DNA of 64,000 nucleotides from Staphylococcus microti (GTDB lineage Bacteria; Bacillota; Bacilli; Staphylococcales; Staphylococcaceae): NCBI RefSeq assembly GCF_000934465.1, contig NZ_JXWY01000002.1, positions 1 to 64,000 of the forward strand, read 5' to 3'. Shown piece by piece: positions 27,573 to 36,506 of this stretch (position 1 is its first letter; each line of letters starts with the position of its first letter). The notes under the pieces were generated by a model. It saw only the letters and a program-made list of their open reading frames with translations, ran no database searches and was not told where the DNA came from. The position numbers and the translations under genes were made by a program.

Positions 27573-29021
27573 TTATAACTCTTCAGCATTTTGATATTTT
27601 TTGCGTTTTGATAGTACTAACGTCACAACGATACTCATAACGAATGCGATACACATACCGATGATGTAGTGTGTCCAAGAACCCGGTGCGATAGAAATAA
27701 CACCTGGAATCCCTGCTGCACCTAGTGCTGTTGCTTTCACTTGGAAGAATGATACATAAGCCGCACCAAGCGCTGAACCGACCATTGCGCCGATAAATGG
27801 ATAGCGCAATTTCAAGTTAACCCCGAACATCGCTGGTTCAGTAATACCTAGCACTGCAGATACACCTGCTGCAGAAGCAACACCTTTTAACTTTTTGTTT
27901 TGTTTAATGAGCATAAATGCTGCAAGCGCTGCGCCACCTTGTGCCATATTAGACATCGCCGCGATTGGGAAGATGAATGAACCACCTGTTTTCGCTTGTT
28001 CAGCAATTAATGATGTTTCAATTGCGATAAAGCTGTGGTGCATACCTGTAATAACAATTGGTGCATAGAACAGACCGAAGATAAAGCCACCAATTGCGCC
28101 ACCCGCTTCATACAAGAATGTTAAACCGTCTGTTAACCAGTAACCCATTGTACGTGTTAACGGTCCTACAAATAAGAACGTTACGAATGATGTAATAAAG
28201 ATTGCAAATAATGGTGTTAACAAGTTATCCAATACAGTTGGAATAATACGACGTAAACCGCGTTCTAACGTTGCCAAAATATATGATGATACGAGAATTG
28301 GTAATACTTGTCCTTGATAACCAACTTGTGCAATAGACAGTCCTAAAAACTCCCATTTAGGAATTGGATCGCCATCTGCAAGTGCGGCAGGATATGTGTA
28401 ACCGTTCATTAAGTCAGGATGAACCATGATTGCCCCTAATGCGGCCCCTAAGAACGCATTTCCGCCAAATCGTTTCGCTGCACTAAAACCAATTAAAATC
28501 GGTAATAACGCAAATGGTGCGCTTGCGAAGATATTAATCATATTCGCAAACTGCGCAAAGTGTGGGTACATATCTACTAAAGATTGTCCTTCAGCAAAAA
28601 TACCTTTCGCCGTAAAGATATTGTTCAGCCCCATTAACAAACCGCCTGCTACGATAGCAGGAATAATTGGCACGAAAATATCCGATAACATTTTCACAAA
28701 ACGTTGCAATGGATTTCCTTTTTTCTTCTCTTTCTTCTCTGTTGTTTCTGATTTTTCTTCTGATTGTGAAGCCCCACCAGTCAACTGATCAATTTGTGCA
28801 TACACTTGATTGACCGTACCTGAACCGATAATAATTTGATATTGATCCGCTGTTGAGAACGTCCCTTTTACGACATCTAAGTCATTTAACGTTTTCTCAT
28901 CTACAATGCTTTCATCTTTTAAAGATAATCTCAATCGTGTTGCACAATGCCCCATCTCTTCAATATTTTCTTTACCACCAATGGCATCTAAGATTACCTT
29001 GGATTCTTTTTCATACGCCAT
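27573..29021 (-). CDS. scrA: PTS sucrose-type EIIBC component
   Basis: The 482-residue protein joins an EIIB domain (MAYEKESKVILDAIGGKENI, phosphorylated C26 in MGHCATRLRL) by a Lys/Glu linker to an EIIC domain with ten or so membrane segments and the motifs GITEPAMFGVNLKLRYP and GMHHSFIAIE. The glucose/sucrose/trehalose family is certain. Sucrose is preferred from position next to rsp and the iruO region as in S. aureus and from the ScrR-like operator; trehalose is the alternative. Start at 29021 follows GAGGAGGG; a start five codons earlier lies inside the Shine-Dalgarno. No EIIA domain, so it uses one from another PTS. Confidence 0.85.
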   Translation of the reverse strand: MAYEKESKVILDAIGGKENIEEMGHCATRLRLSLKDESIVDEKTLNDLDVVKGTFSTADQYQIIIGSGTVNQVYAQIDQLTGGASQSEEKSETTEKKEKKKGNPLQRFVKMLSDIFVPIIPAIVAGGLLMGLNNIFTAKGIFAEGQSLVDMYPHFAQFANMINIFASAPFALLPILIGFSAAKRFGGNAFLGAALGAIMVHPDLMNGYTYPAALADGDPIPKWEFLGLSIAQVGYQGQVLPILVSSYILATLERGLRRIIPTVLDNLLTPLFAIFITSFVTFLFVGPLTRTMGYWLTDGLTFLYEAGGAIGGFIFGLFYAPIVITGMHHSFIAIETSLIAEQAKTGGSFIFPIAAMSNMAQGGAALAAFMLIKQNKKLKGVASAAGVSAVLGITEPAMFGVNLKLRYPFIGAMVGSALGAAYVSFFQVKATALGAAGIPGVISIAPGSWTHYIIGMCIAFVMSIVVTLVLSKRKKYQNAEEL

Positions 29022-29088
29022 ACAAACCCTCCTCAAATTTCACTGCTTTTATATGTTATTTCTTTTTCATTAAATGCCTTTATCACGG

Positions 29089-29108
29089 TTTTGGAACCGG
29101 TACCAAAA
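29089..29108. promoter_or_regulatory. LacI/ScrR-type operator upstream of scrA
   Basis: TTTTGGAACC/GGTACCAAAA is a 20-bp inverted repeat with 9 of 10 matched pairs. It lies between the -10 and the gene, a roadblock position expected for a LacI-family repressor such as ScrR. Confidence 0.75.
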
Positions 29109-29120
29109 GTTCTTGCTTAT

Positions 29121-29149
29121 ATTTTACTCACTTTATGTTATAGAATCAA
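29121..29149 (-). promoter_or_regulatory. Promoter of scrA
   Basis: Minus strand TTGATT (29149-29144), 17-base spacer, TAAAAT (29126-29121), with the operator immediately downstream. Confidence 0.65.
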
Positions 29150-29270
29150 TCTAATTCATAAAATTTCTAAAATTTTTTTATATACCTTCATTTGAACGTC
29201 ACTAAAAAAACATATTTTATTCCAAAAAGCGAACATATGTGCTATATTAATATCACCCTTTTATTATCGA

Positions 29271-29337
29271 CGTTGGCGCTGTTCCCCCTTATCTCGAGCG
29301 CTAACATCACAATAAACCTTCTGTAGTACGTCCAACG
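29271..29337 (+). other. Candidate structured RNA element with C-rich loop
   Basis: Outer arms CGTTGG and CCAACG (29271-29276, 29332-29337) compete for the inner hairpin GCGCT/AGCGC, whose loop contains TTCCCCCTTA. Staphylococcal regulatory RNAs often expose such UCCCC loops to block ribosome binding sites. A short T run with a weak hairpin lies at about 29350-29378. No ORF is present. Strand and reality are uncertain. Confidence 0.3.
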
Positions 29338-29608
29338 CATCTTCACTTCAGACACCTACTGGTTAAAACCATTTTTTCATCTCCCAGATCCACCTTAATC
29401 ATTCCTTTTGTCTAAGTTAGCTTTTCCCTGTTTAAGCTACTCAATTTTTTTAACTTTATGTATCTATTTTTTTATCTCTCTCTGATTCAACATGTTATTT
29501 TTTTAGTTGTTTACATCATTTTTTAACCTTTTTAACAATATTGTCGCTGTTGAACCCCTACGAACATGTTAAAACTTTTCAATATAAGACAAAAATATAC
29601 AATTGCCT

Positions 29609-29637
29609 ATTACACATTGTTACTGCCAATTCGTCAA
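29609..29637 (-). promoter_or_regulatory. Promoter-like sequence divergent from rsp
   Basis: On the minus strand TTGACG (29637-29632), 17-base spacer, TGTAAT (29614-29609). It would transcribe away from rsp through about 450 bases with no ORF, in the position occupied by the SSR42 RNA in S. aureus. Confidence 0.45.
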
Positions 29638-29689
29638 CTATATAATTAAGCATATTTATTACGCATTTTGAGAATGGAAGAGGTTAATT

Positions 29690-31813
29690 ATGCGCGGAAT
29701 TACAATTGAATTGTCGACACAATGTCAATCCGAAACGTATCGCGTTCTTGACGAGATACAATTACTCGTGTCATTAGATGGTATGCTAGACATCCAACTC
29801 AATGGCAGAAGTCGTCATTGCTACAACCATATCGCAATTATTAACAACCTAGACATCGTTAAAATTTCACACGCGCAATCACTCATTAAAGTATGTATCC
29901 CTATGCACTTTTTCTCAAAATATCACACGAATTATCATACTGGTTATTTTAATCAAGACCGTTTCACTTCTCACACCAAGGTTACCTCATTGTTAAAACG
30001 CATCATCAAAGACGATAATAGCAAGCAGAGCCAAGCACTTATATACGATATATTGAAGATTCTGTTTGAAGAAGCTTACGTTACGACCGAAGCGCTTTAT
30101 CTACCTGATATGTGTGTCAACAACAAACTGCTCAGTAACATTCTGCAATATATTTACGACCACTTAGATACACGCATTTCGCTCAAAATTTTAAGCGATC
30201 ATTTCTTTGTTTCGCAATCATACATTTCAATATTATTCACCAAATATTTGGACTTCAGCTTTAAAATATTTTTTATCACTTTAAAGCTCGGCTATTCATT
30301 GCAATCTGTGTTAACAACGAATGACACCATTCAAAGTATTGCGATTCAGTACGGTTTTTCAAACTACAGCAATTACTCTAAAATATTTAAAACATACATT
30401 GGTGTCAGTCCTGCAGACTATCGCACGCAAGCAGAAGATACCGAATCAATGCTAACCGTATTACCTTTTGATTCGGAACATTTTCTAGGCTATCTCGTAC
30501 CAGACAGTCTGTCCATCGCACCCAAAAATATTACGATTGATTTAAATGATTTAGTTCAACCAAGCTATACACATGAACGTCAGCTTTATCTTAAAGTTTC
30601 AAATATATCTATTTATGATGCCGTAGAATATATGATGATACAGTCAAAAGATATGTCAGAACGTTCTAATTTAACATTGTATTTTCAAGATATAACTGCC
30701 AAAGATATGCGATTTACCAACACGGTCGAATTAGAGCGTTTTTGTCGTCTAATGCAACACACACATTTGGCCTATGCTTTTCGTTTTTACAACATCAAGC
30801 AATTTGAAAACTTTGATAAGTTATTTTTACAGCCGATTTTACGTGTGATGGCTATGAATCCACATACCTTTACGCCTGAAGATTTAAAATTATCGCTTGT
30901 TCTTACGTCTGAACACTTATCAATACGTGAAATAACATTTATTAAGCAACATATGGCAAAGCATTTACCACATTGTCAAATCGCACTTGATTTACAAGCA
31001 CCTTTCATATCGAATGAACCTGTCATAATAAGTGCGTTACAACGACAAAACATGGCATTCGATTTCTATTGCTTATCCTTTGATGCGTTAGTCAATACAC
31101 CTTCAACGAATATAACGATGTCACATATCGAGCACGGCATTGAGCACTTCAGACGTCATATTGAGGATGCACATACACCGATTGTTTTAACTGATTTAAG
31201 TGAATTAACATTAGAAAAATTGTGGCATACGTCCGCAACATCTGACGCGACGAAGTTTTTGAACTTATTGTTACACATGCCTAGCGATGTGTTAGGGTTA
31301 AGTTTATCTCTCACATCATCAGCTAAACAACCGATTGCCTATTACAACCAGCATGGCCATCCGTTGCCTTACAGTTACATTCATGATATGTACCGACATT
31401 TTTCGGGACAACTTAATAATCAAACGGAAAATTATTTATTGCGTGATACGGAAGATGCTTATTTACTCTTGTTATTAGAGCCGTGTTACTTCCATAACAA
31501 TATGGAGTCGTATACACCTCAAACGACAAATTATCAAATCTTAAGCGCTTATACATTAGCAACACAATTAGTTGTAACTTATACGTATGAAGACTTATAT
31601 TCAAATGTCACGAATGGTATTGCACGTGACATCGAGTTGTATTATTTACCGTCTAAAGATGTTGAGTTGATTCATCAAACATTTCAACTGCAGCCACATA
31701 TTACAGTTCACAACTTTTTCAACAAAATTTTGCACATTACGTTGCCACCTGAACAAATCAAGTTGATTAAAATTTATAAACATAAAGCAACGAAGAAAAC
31801 ACAAATACTATAA
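29690..31813 (+). CDS. rsp: Rsp, large AraC-family virulence regulator
   Basis: The 707-residue protein carries an AraC DNA-binding domain at about 150-248 (LSDHFFVSQSYISILFTKYL, QSIAIQYGFSNYSNYSKIFKTYIGVSPADYR) between a short N-terminal sensing part and a C-terminal region of about 450 residues. This unusual length and layout are those of S. aureus Rsp, which controls haemolysis, adhesins and the SSR42 RNA. The last 450 residues look like a catalytically unassigned TIM-barrel-like extension. It is next to scrA as in S. aureus. The ATG follows GAAGAGG. Confidence 0.85.
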   Translation: MRGITIELSTQCQSETYRVLDEIQLLVSLDGMLDIQLNGRSRHCYNHIAIINNLDIVKISHAQSLIKVCIPMHFFSKYHTNYHTGYFNQDRFTSHTKVTSLLKRIIKDDNSKQSQALIYDILKILFEEAYVTTEALYLPDMCVNNKLLSNILQYIYDHLDTRISLKILSDHFFVSQSYISILFTKYLDFSFKIFFITLKLGYSLQSVLTTNDTIQSIAIQYGFSNYSNYSKIFKTYIGVSPADYRTQAEDTESMLTVLPFDSEHFLGYLVPDSLSIAPKNITIDLNDLVQPSYTHERQLYLKVSNISIYDAVEYMMIQSKDMSERSNLTLYFQDITAKDMRFTNTVELERFCRLMQHTHLAYAFRFYNIKQFENFDKLFLQPILRVMAMNPHTFTPEDLKLSLVLTSEHLSIREITFIKQHMAKHLPHCQIALDLQAPFISNEPVIISALQRQNMAFDFYCLSFDALVNTPSTNITMSHIEHGIEHFRRHIEDAHTPIVLTDLSELTLEKLWHTSATSDATKFLNLLLHMPSDVLGLSLSLTSSAKQPIAYYNQHGHPLPYSYIHDMYRHFSGQLNNQTENYLLRDTEDAYLLLLLEPCYFHNNMESYTPQTTNYQILSAYTLATQLVVTYTYEDLYSNVTNGIARDIELYYLPSKDVELIHQTFQLQPHITVHNFFNKILHITLPPEQIKLIKIYKHKATKKTQIL

Positions 31814-31851
31814 AAGAGTGGTTTGCCCTTTACGCAAACCACTCTTTTTTT
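31813..31851. terminator. Bidirectional terminator between rsp and the MFS gene
   Basis: AAGAGTGGTTTG pairs with CAAACCACTCTT, followed by a T run on the plus strand. Confidence 0.9.
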
Positions 31852-33052
31852 ACTCGATATATTCATTTTTAGTCGCATACCAACCGAAGATTAACACCAT
31901 GAGATTCATCGTTAACATAATGATAATACCGATAGACCACGTGTGACTCATATCATAAACCATGCCAATCAGAAACGGCCCAATCGCTGCAATCCAATAA
32001 CCGACAGATTGTCCAAAGCCAGAAAGCGCCATACTGACACGTGTTGTTTTAGCACGAATAGAAAAGAGTGTCATACATACACTAAAACACGCACCGATAC
32101 CCATACCAGTCAAAATCATCGCTAAAATTAACAGCCAATAATGATTTGTGAAAAGTAAGCTAAATCCTGTTCCCATCAACGCTACGATAATGTAGACGAG
32201 CACACGTTGGCTTTGCATTCTAGCCGCAATAATTGGGAACATAAATGTCATTGGCAATTGCGCAAATTGATTTAACATTAAAAAGTAACCCGCTGATTCA
32301 GGCGCAATGCCTTTACTCACTAAAATAGACGGATACCACGCCACAATACTGTAAAACATCATTGATTGGAACGCCATCATCAAAGCAACCGCCCACGCCA
32401 TTTTAGAACGATAAATTTTTACCGGCTTCTGGTTACTTTGCGTATCTACATCAATTGCCTCCATACTGTCATCCGTTTTTTTCAACTGCGGTAACCAAAC
32501 GATAATCGCACAAACCGCAATCAATACCCAAAAAACGAGTGATAAACGATAAGACAATGATGACAGTGTAGAAAGTGGGTAACTCAATCCCCCACCGAGA
32601 CCGGCTGTAAAGTTCATCGTCGCACTATAAATCCCGGTAATCAATCCAATTTGTAGTGGAAAACGCCATTTTGCATACGCTGGCAGTGTGACATTACCAA
32701 ATGCTATTGCTATGCCTAAGACAACCGTGCCGATAAAAAATGTGGCGACACCACCGCTCACACGCAATACGAGTCCTACAATTGTTAACAACACGGCATA
32801 GAATAAGACATGAGGCATCGCATATCGCTCTAATACTTTAGAAGCTACTGGTGAAAAAATACCAAAGATGATAAGCGGAATTGTCGTGATTAATCCGGCA
32901 ACCCCATTATTGATATGTAAATCTACTTTAATATCATTAATAACAGGGCCAACAGCTGTTAAAGGCGCACGCAATGTCCCAGCAATTAAAACAATACCTA
33001 TTACTAATAGCCATTGATCTTGTATACGTTTCCCATACAATTGATTGGTCAT
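31850..33052 (-). CDS. MFS transporter of the CynX/NimT family
   Basis: The 400-residue protein has twelve predicted membrane segments in two halves joined by a hydrophilic loop (LKKTDDSMEAIDVDTQSNQKP) near 190-210. RAPLTAVGPVINDIKVDLHI and ILTGMGIGACFSVCMTLFSIRA suggest the cyanate/2-nitroimidazole transporter group. The substrate is unknown. GGAGG with 8-base spacing supports the ATG at 33052 over a TTG two codons earlier. Confidence 0.82.
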   Translation of the reverse strand: MTNQLYGKRIQDQWLLVIGIVLIAGTLRAPLTAVGPVINDIKVDLHINNGVAGLITTIPLIIFGIFSPVASKVLERYAMPHVLFYAVLLTIVGLVLRVSGGVATFFIGTVVLGIAIAFGNVTLPAYAKWRFPLQIGLITGIYSATMNFTAGLGGGLSYPLSTLSSLSYRLSLVFWVLIAVCAIIVWLPQLKKTDDSMEAIDVDTQSNQKPVKIYRSKMAWAVALMMAFQSMMFYSIVAWYPSILVSKGIAPESAGYFLMLNQFAQLPMTFMFPIIAARMQSQRVLVYIIVALMGTGFSLLFTNHYWLLILAMILTGMGIGACFSVCMTLFSIRAKTTRVSMALSGFGQSVGYWIAAIGPFLIGMVYDMSHTWSIGIIIMLTMNLMVLIFGWYATKNEYIE

Positions 33053-33291
33053 TCGCAAATCCTCCAGTCATTATTTGTCTTTATCTTATCATAATTGATG
33101 CTGTATTTTGGATACGAATTGTGCGCAATTTAGCAAATAAATACTTAACATTGTGCAGCTTAATGATTAAAATGCTATTTTAAAATGATGAACGTCACAA
33201 TTTTGTCACGTAATATCGTTAGTTATTACTTCCTGTATCCGTTTTCTTCATATACAATAAAACTATCTTTACATAAAGGAGCCTATACCAG

Positions 33292-33645
33292 ATGAAACAA
33301 AAACAAACACTTGGTATTGTTATTATTGTTGCGATGCTTGTTGTAACAGCTGGCATTGTGATTGCTATTATGATGTCTAGTCAAAAAGAAACTTACTATG
33401 GTTACATGATGGATGACACAACTGCTGAGAAAATCGTTAACGCATCTACAAATGAAGTAGAAGAACACGTTGCGATTACACCAGACGATCAATTTAAACC
33501 ACAAAAAGGTGATTTCGTGAAACTGACTGCTGAAAAAGATAGCGATCATCATTTCGTTAAGCAAGAAATAGTCGACCACGATGATATTCCACATGGTTTG
33601 ATGACTAAAATTCACGATATGCATATGGAATCACATCACCATTAA
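33292..33645 (+). CDS. Small membrane-anchored protein with His-rich tail (DUF4889-like)
   Basis: The 117-residue protein has an N-terminal membrane helix at about 7-29 without a lipobox or clear cleavage site. A short extracellular domain follows (YYGYMMDDTTAEKIVNAS, ITPDDQFKPQKGDFVKLTAEK) ending in HDMHMESHHH. It recalls a staphylococcal DUF4889 family, though I am not certain of the number. The terminal histidines might bind metal. AAAGGAG precedes the ATG. Single gene ended by a strong terminator. Confidence 0.7.
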   Translation: MKQKQTLGIVIIVAMLVVTAGIVIAIMMSSQKETYYGYMMDDTTAEKIVNASTNEVEEHVAITPDDQFKPQKGDFVKLTAEKDSDHHFVKQEIVDHDDIPHGLMTKIHDMHMESHHH

Positions 33646-33670
33646 TGTTGATGTCTCGACATAAATATTC

Positions 33671-33700
33671 AAAAGAACCGGTATATTGCCGGTTCTTTTT
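33671..33700. terminator. Bidirectional terminator before the EamA gene
   Basis: AAAAGAACCGG, loop TATATTG, CCGGTTCTTTTT. Confidence 0.92.
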
Positions 33701-33708
33701 GTTATGCA

Positions 33709-34611
33709 CTATTTCTTTACGATTGATAAAACAATGACCATTAAAATAATGAGCGCAACGCCTAGCAATTGCCAAATGCCAAATGAAACATTCAACCATA
33801 CGACGGACGTCAACAATGCGGTAAGCGGCTCGATCGTCCCAAGCAAGCCCGCTTCATGTGGAAATAAATAATGTAAACTGTCGATATAAAACCAAAATGC
33901 GAGCATCGTCCCAAAAATAATCGCAAACCAAAAAAGTAGATGCGTTTGTGTTGACCAACCTGACAAATCGACTTGCCATGGTGGATGCACAAAACTTAAA
34001 GCGATGCCACCAATGAACATAGCCCAACCAACAACACTTAACGAACCCCAACGTGCTAACAATTTCACTGGGTAAATTGTATAAAATGCAAGTGCGATGG
34101 CAGACAATAACCCCCAAATAATCGCAAGTTTCGGTACTTGTAAATTTTCCAAATACCCATTAGTTAAAAGTAGATACGTTCCTGACAAGGCGAGGACAAT
34201 GGCAAGTGCTTCTTTTATACCAAACGTCGTCACTTTCGTTAGAACTAAGTAAAAAATAATGAAAATAGGTCCTAGATATTGTAACAAGGTTGCTACTGCA
34301 GCATTTCCGTAATTGATGGATGACATAAACGTATATTGTACAGCGAGCATGCCTAAAATACCGTAAATAATCATTTGTAAGGCAGCACGCTTATCCCACC
34401 AAACCATAAAAACCTTCATTCCCTGTGTCATAAAGGCAATTACAATCAGCAAAAAGCCTGAAATGACGAGTCGAACAGCGACAAACCATGACACATCTAT
34501 ATGTGCATGTTGAAAGAGCCATTGGGATACCGTCCCACCAACACCCCAAAAGGTTGCACCGATGATAACGAGCAAATAACCGAGCCAGCGTTTTTCATGT
34601 TGTTGTGTCAT
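33709..34611 (-). CDS. EamA/DMT-family transporter
   Basis: The 300-residue protein has ten hydrophobic segments in two EamA repeats: GYLLVIIGATFWGVGGTVSQWLF at the start and AIIWGLLSAIALAFYTIYPVKLL at the second repeat. The signature YLGPIFIIFYLVL and LEPLTALLTSVVWL-type IEPLTALL follows. Such proteins export or import metabolites such as amino acids; the substrate is unknown. AGGGGGA precedes ATG. Confidence 0.85.
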   Translation of the reverse strand: MTQQHEKRWLGYLLVIIGATFWGVGGTVSQWLFQHAHIDVSWFVAVRLVISGFLLIVIAFMTQGMKVFMVWWDKRAALQMIIYGILGMLAVQYTFMSSINYGNAAVATLLQYLGPIFIIFYLVLTKVTTFGIKEALAIVLALSGTYLLLTNGYLENLQVPKLAIIWGLLSAIALAFYTIYPVKLLARWGSLSVVGWAMFIGGIALSFVHPPWQVDLSGWSTQTHLLFWFAIIFGTMLAFWFYIDSLHYLFPHEAGLLGTIEPLTALLTSVVWLNVSFGIWQLLGVALIILMVIVLSIVKK

Positions 34612-34692
34612 ATGCGTCCCCCTAACGTTATTTTTATCAATCTAACATGTTTTGACTAGAATAGACAATCCCATTTTATTTTGTGGCAAAGG

Positions 34693-34729
34693 AAAAACCT
34701 TGCTGTGCATATCACTTTACACAACAAGG
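34693..34729 (-). terminator. Terminator of the M42 peptidase gene
   Basis: On the minus strand CCTTGTTGTG pairs with CACAGCAAGG, followed by TTTTTCC. Confidence 0.8.
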
Positions 34730-34745
34730 CGATTTTATTGATGGC

Positions 34746-35822
34746 TTACCAGATGATTTCATCAACAACATCATCCGTTAACGCTTTAACAACTTCTGCC
34801 ACAAGCTTCACGGCTTGTTCGTAGTCTGACTGGCTCATAACTGAAACATTTGAATGCATATAGCGGAGTGGCACTGACAATGCGATAGATGGTACACCGT
34901 CTAATGTTGTGTGAATATTTCCGGCATCTGTGCCACCACCTGGTAATGAATCCCACTGTAAAGTAATATCATGTTCTTTTGCGACTTTTTTAATATGGCG
35001 AATCAGCCCAACATGTCCGATATTACTTGCGTCCATATTCAAAATAAGTGGTCCTTTCCCTAACTTCACATCGCCATCTGATGTCATGCCTGGCGTATCA
35101 TACGCAACACCCACATCGACCGCAATAGCAAGGTCTGGTTTAATCTTGTGCGTCGCTACTTTTGCACCACGTAAACCGACTTCTTCTTGAACATTCGCAC
35201 CTGCAACTAAGTTAACAGCTAAATCTTCATCTTTTAACGCTGCCAATACATCTACTGCCAGTGCACAGCCAAAGCGATTATCAAATGCTTTCGCCGTCAT
35301 ATAGTCTTCATTTAATAATGTCTCAAACTCTGAGTATGGTGTAATCATATTACCAATTTCAATGCCTGCCGCTTCAACTTCTGCTTTATCACGTGCACCA
35401 ACGTCGATAAACATACTTTTGATATCAACCGGTTTGTTACGCTCTTCATCTCCAAGTACATGCGGTGGTTTTGAACCGATAATACCACGGATTTTTTTAC
35501 CTTCATCTGTCGTAACCGTCACTTTTTGTGAAAGCATCACTTGGTTCCACCAACCACCAATTGGCGTAAATTTAATAAAGCCATTGTCATCAATCTTCGT
35601 CACTATAAAACCAATTTCATCTAAGTGCCCCGCAATCATAAGCGTACGTTGCCCTTTTTGAGAAATCTTTTTCCCAAAAACACCACCGAGATTGTCATAA
35701 ATCATCTCATCACTATTAGGTTCAAGTAATGCAGTCATTGCCTTTTTGACATCATATTCATGCCCAGCAATCCCATCAAGATCTGTTAAGTGCTTTAATA
35801 ATTTCTTTGTTTCTGTCATCAT
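34746..35822 (-). CDS. M42-family metallopeptidase (glutamyl aminopeptidase-like)
   Basis: The 358-residue cytosolic aminopeptidase has the M42 metal and catalytic motifs: GHLDEIGFIV (His-x-Asp), KAFDNRFGCALA with the bridging Asp, VQEEVGLRGA with the catalytic Glu pair, AVDVG and the late His in PLRYMHSNVSVMS. GGGTDAGNIHTT is family-typical. These enzymes form dodecameric particles that trim peptide N-termini. It is homologous to B. subtilis YsdC and lactococcal PepA. The ATG follows AGGGGTG. Confidence 0.9.
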   Translation of the reverse strand: MMTETKKLLKHLTDLDGIAGHEYDVKKAMTALLEPNSDEMIYDNLGGVFGKKISQKGQRTLMIAGHLDEIGFIVTKIDDNGFIKFTPIGGWWNQVMLSQKVTVTTDEGKKIRGIIGSKPPHVLGDEERNKPVDIKSMFIDVGARDKAEVEAAGIEIGNMITPYSEFETLLNEDYMTAKAFDNRFGCALAVDVLAALKDEDLAVNLVAGANVQEEVGLRGAKVATHKIKPDLAIAVDVGVAYDTPGMTSDGDVKLGKGPLILNMDASNIGHVGLIRHIKKVAKEHDITLQWDSLPGGGTDAGNIHTTLDGVPSIALSVPLRYMHSNVSVMSQSDYEQAVKLVAEVVKALTDDVVDEIIW

Positions 35823-35908
35823 TCATACACCCCTTTATTCTCTCTATCTCCAATCATACCAAAAAGACACAATATTTTGTATATTGGACATCCACTCGTA
35901 GATAAAAT

Positions 35909-35956
35909 AAAAACCCTGACAACGCTGTGTCCAGCCCAAACTTTGCCAAGGTTTTT
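35909..35956 (-). terminator. Terminator of the DUF3139 gene
   Basis: AAAAACC-TG-CAA pairs with TTG-CA-GGTTTTT around a 21-base loop, directly after the minus-strand stop. Confidence 0.7.
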
Positions 35957-35963
35957 AAACACC

Positions 35964-36320
35964 TTATTTCATTTTGTAGTTTTCATCAAAGAAGTTATAT
36001 TTCGCTTTTTTATCATGCTTTTTCGTTTCAGTATTGAAGCCTTGTAAGAACAAACCACGTTTTAAATGTATCGGTTGCGCAATGTATGTGTTTTTCTCAT
36101 CACCTTCTAATGTAAGTTCCTTATAGAAAATACCTTTACGCGGATCATAATCTTCTTTTTCTTTAATGATTTTACTATCCAAGTGCTGCTCTGTTAAATA
36201 CTGGTCGATTAATTTTAAGTTTTGACTCTTTTGATACCCTTTATAGCCAAAAAATCCCGCTCCAACCAGAATAAACAGGACAATCGCTGCGAATATAAAA
36301 CCGATAATTTTCTTTGCCAT
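35964..36320 (-). CDS. Small membrane-anchored DUF3139-like protein
   Basis: The 118-residue protein has one N-terminal membrane helix (IIGFIFAAIVLFILVGAGFFGY). A basic extracellular domain follows, with QYLTEQHLDSKIIKEKEDYDPRKGIFYKEL, the pattern of DUF3139 proteins common in staphylococci. Function unknown. GGAGG before the ATG at 36320 fixes the start; an in-frame start five codons earlier lacks a site. It is divergent from the M20 peptidase gene. Confidence 0.75.
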   Translation of the reverse strand: MAKKIIGFIFAAIVLFILVGAGFFGYKGYQKSQNLKLIDQYLTEQHLDSKIIKEKEDYDPRKGIFYKELTLEGDEKNTYIAQPIHLKRGLFLQGFNTETKKHDKKAKYNFFDENYKMK

Positions 36321-36506
36321 TTTGTGCGCCTCCAAAATTGGTATATATGCTACATCTTAACACAATTCAAGCGTTTTCAGTACCCACTCATCTTCGCGTC
36401 ACATAATCGTTAGAAATCTATGCGTTTATCAAATGATTTGAATATACAATATGAAAACCTTTACAATAAATTAAGTGACAACTTTATGAATGGAAGGAGC
36501 ATTCTT

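Noticed and set aside
28426-28788. 120-codon plus-strand frame within scrA
   Set aside because: Opposite-strand shadow of membrane-protein codons; scrA has full domain structure.
29271-29400. T-box leader upstream of rsp
   Set aside because: No AGGGTGGNACCGCG core; rsp is not an aminoacylation or amino acid gene.
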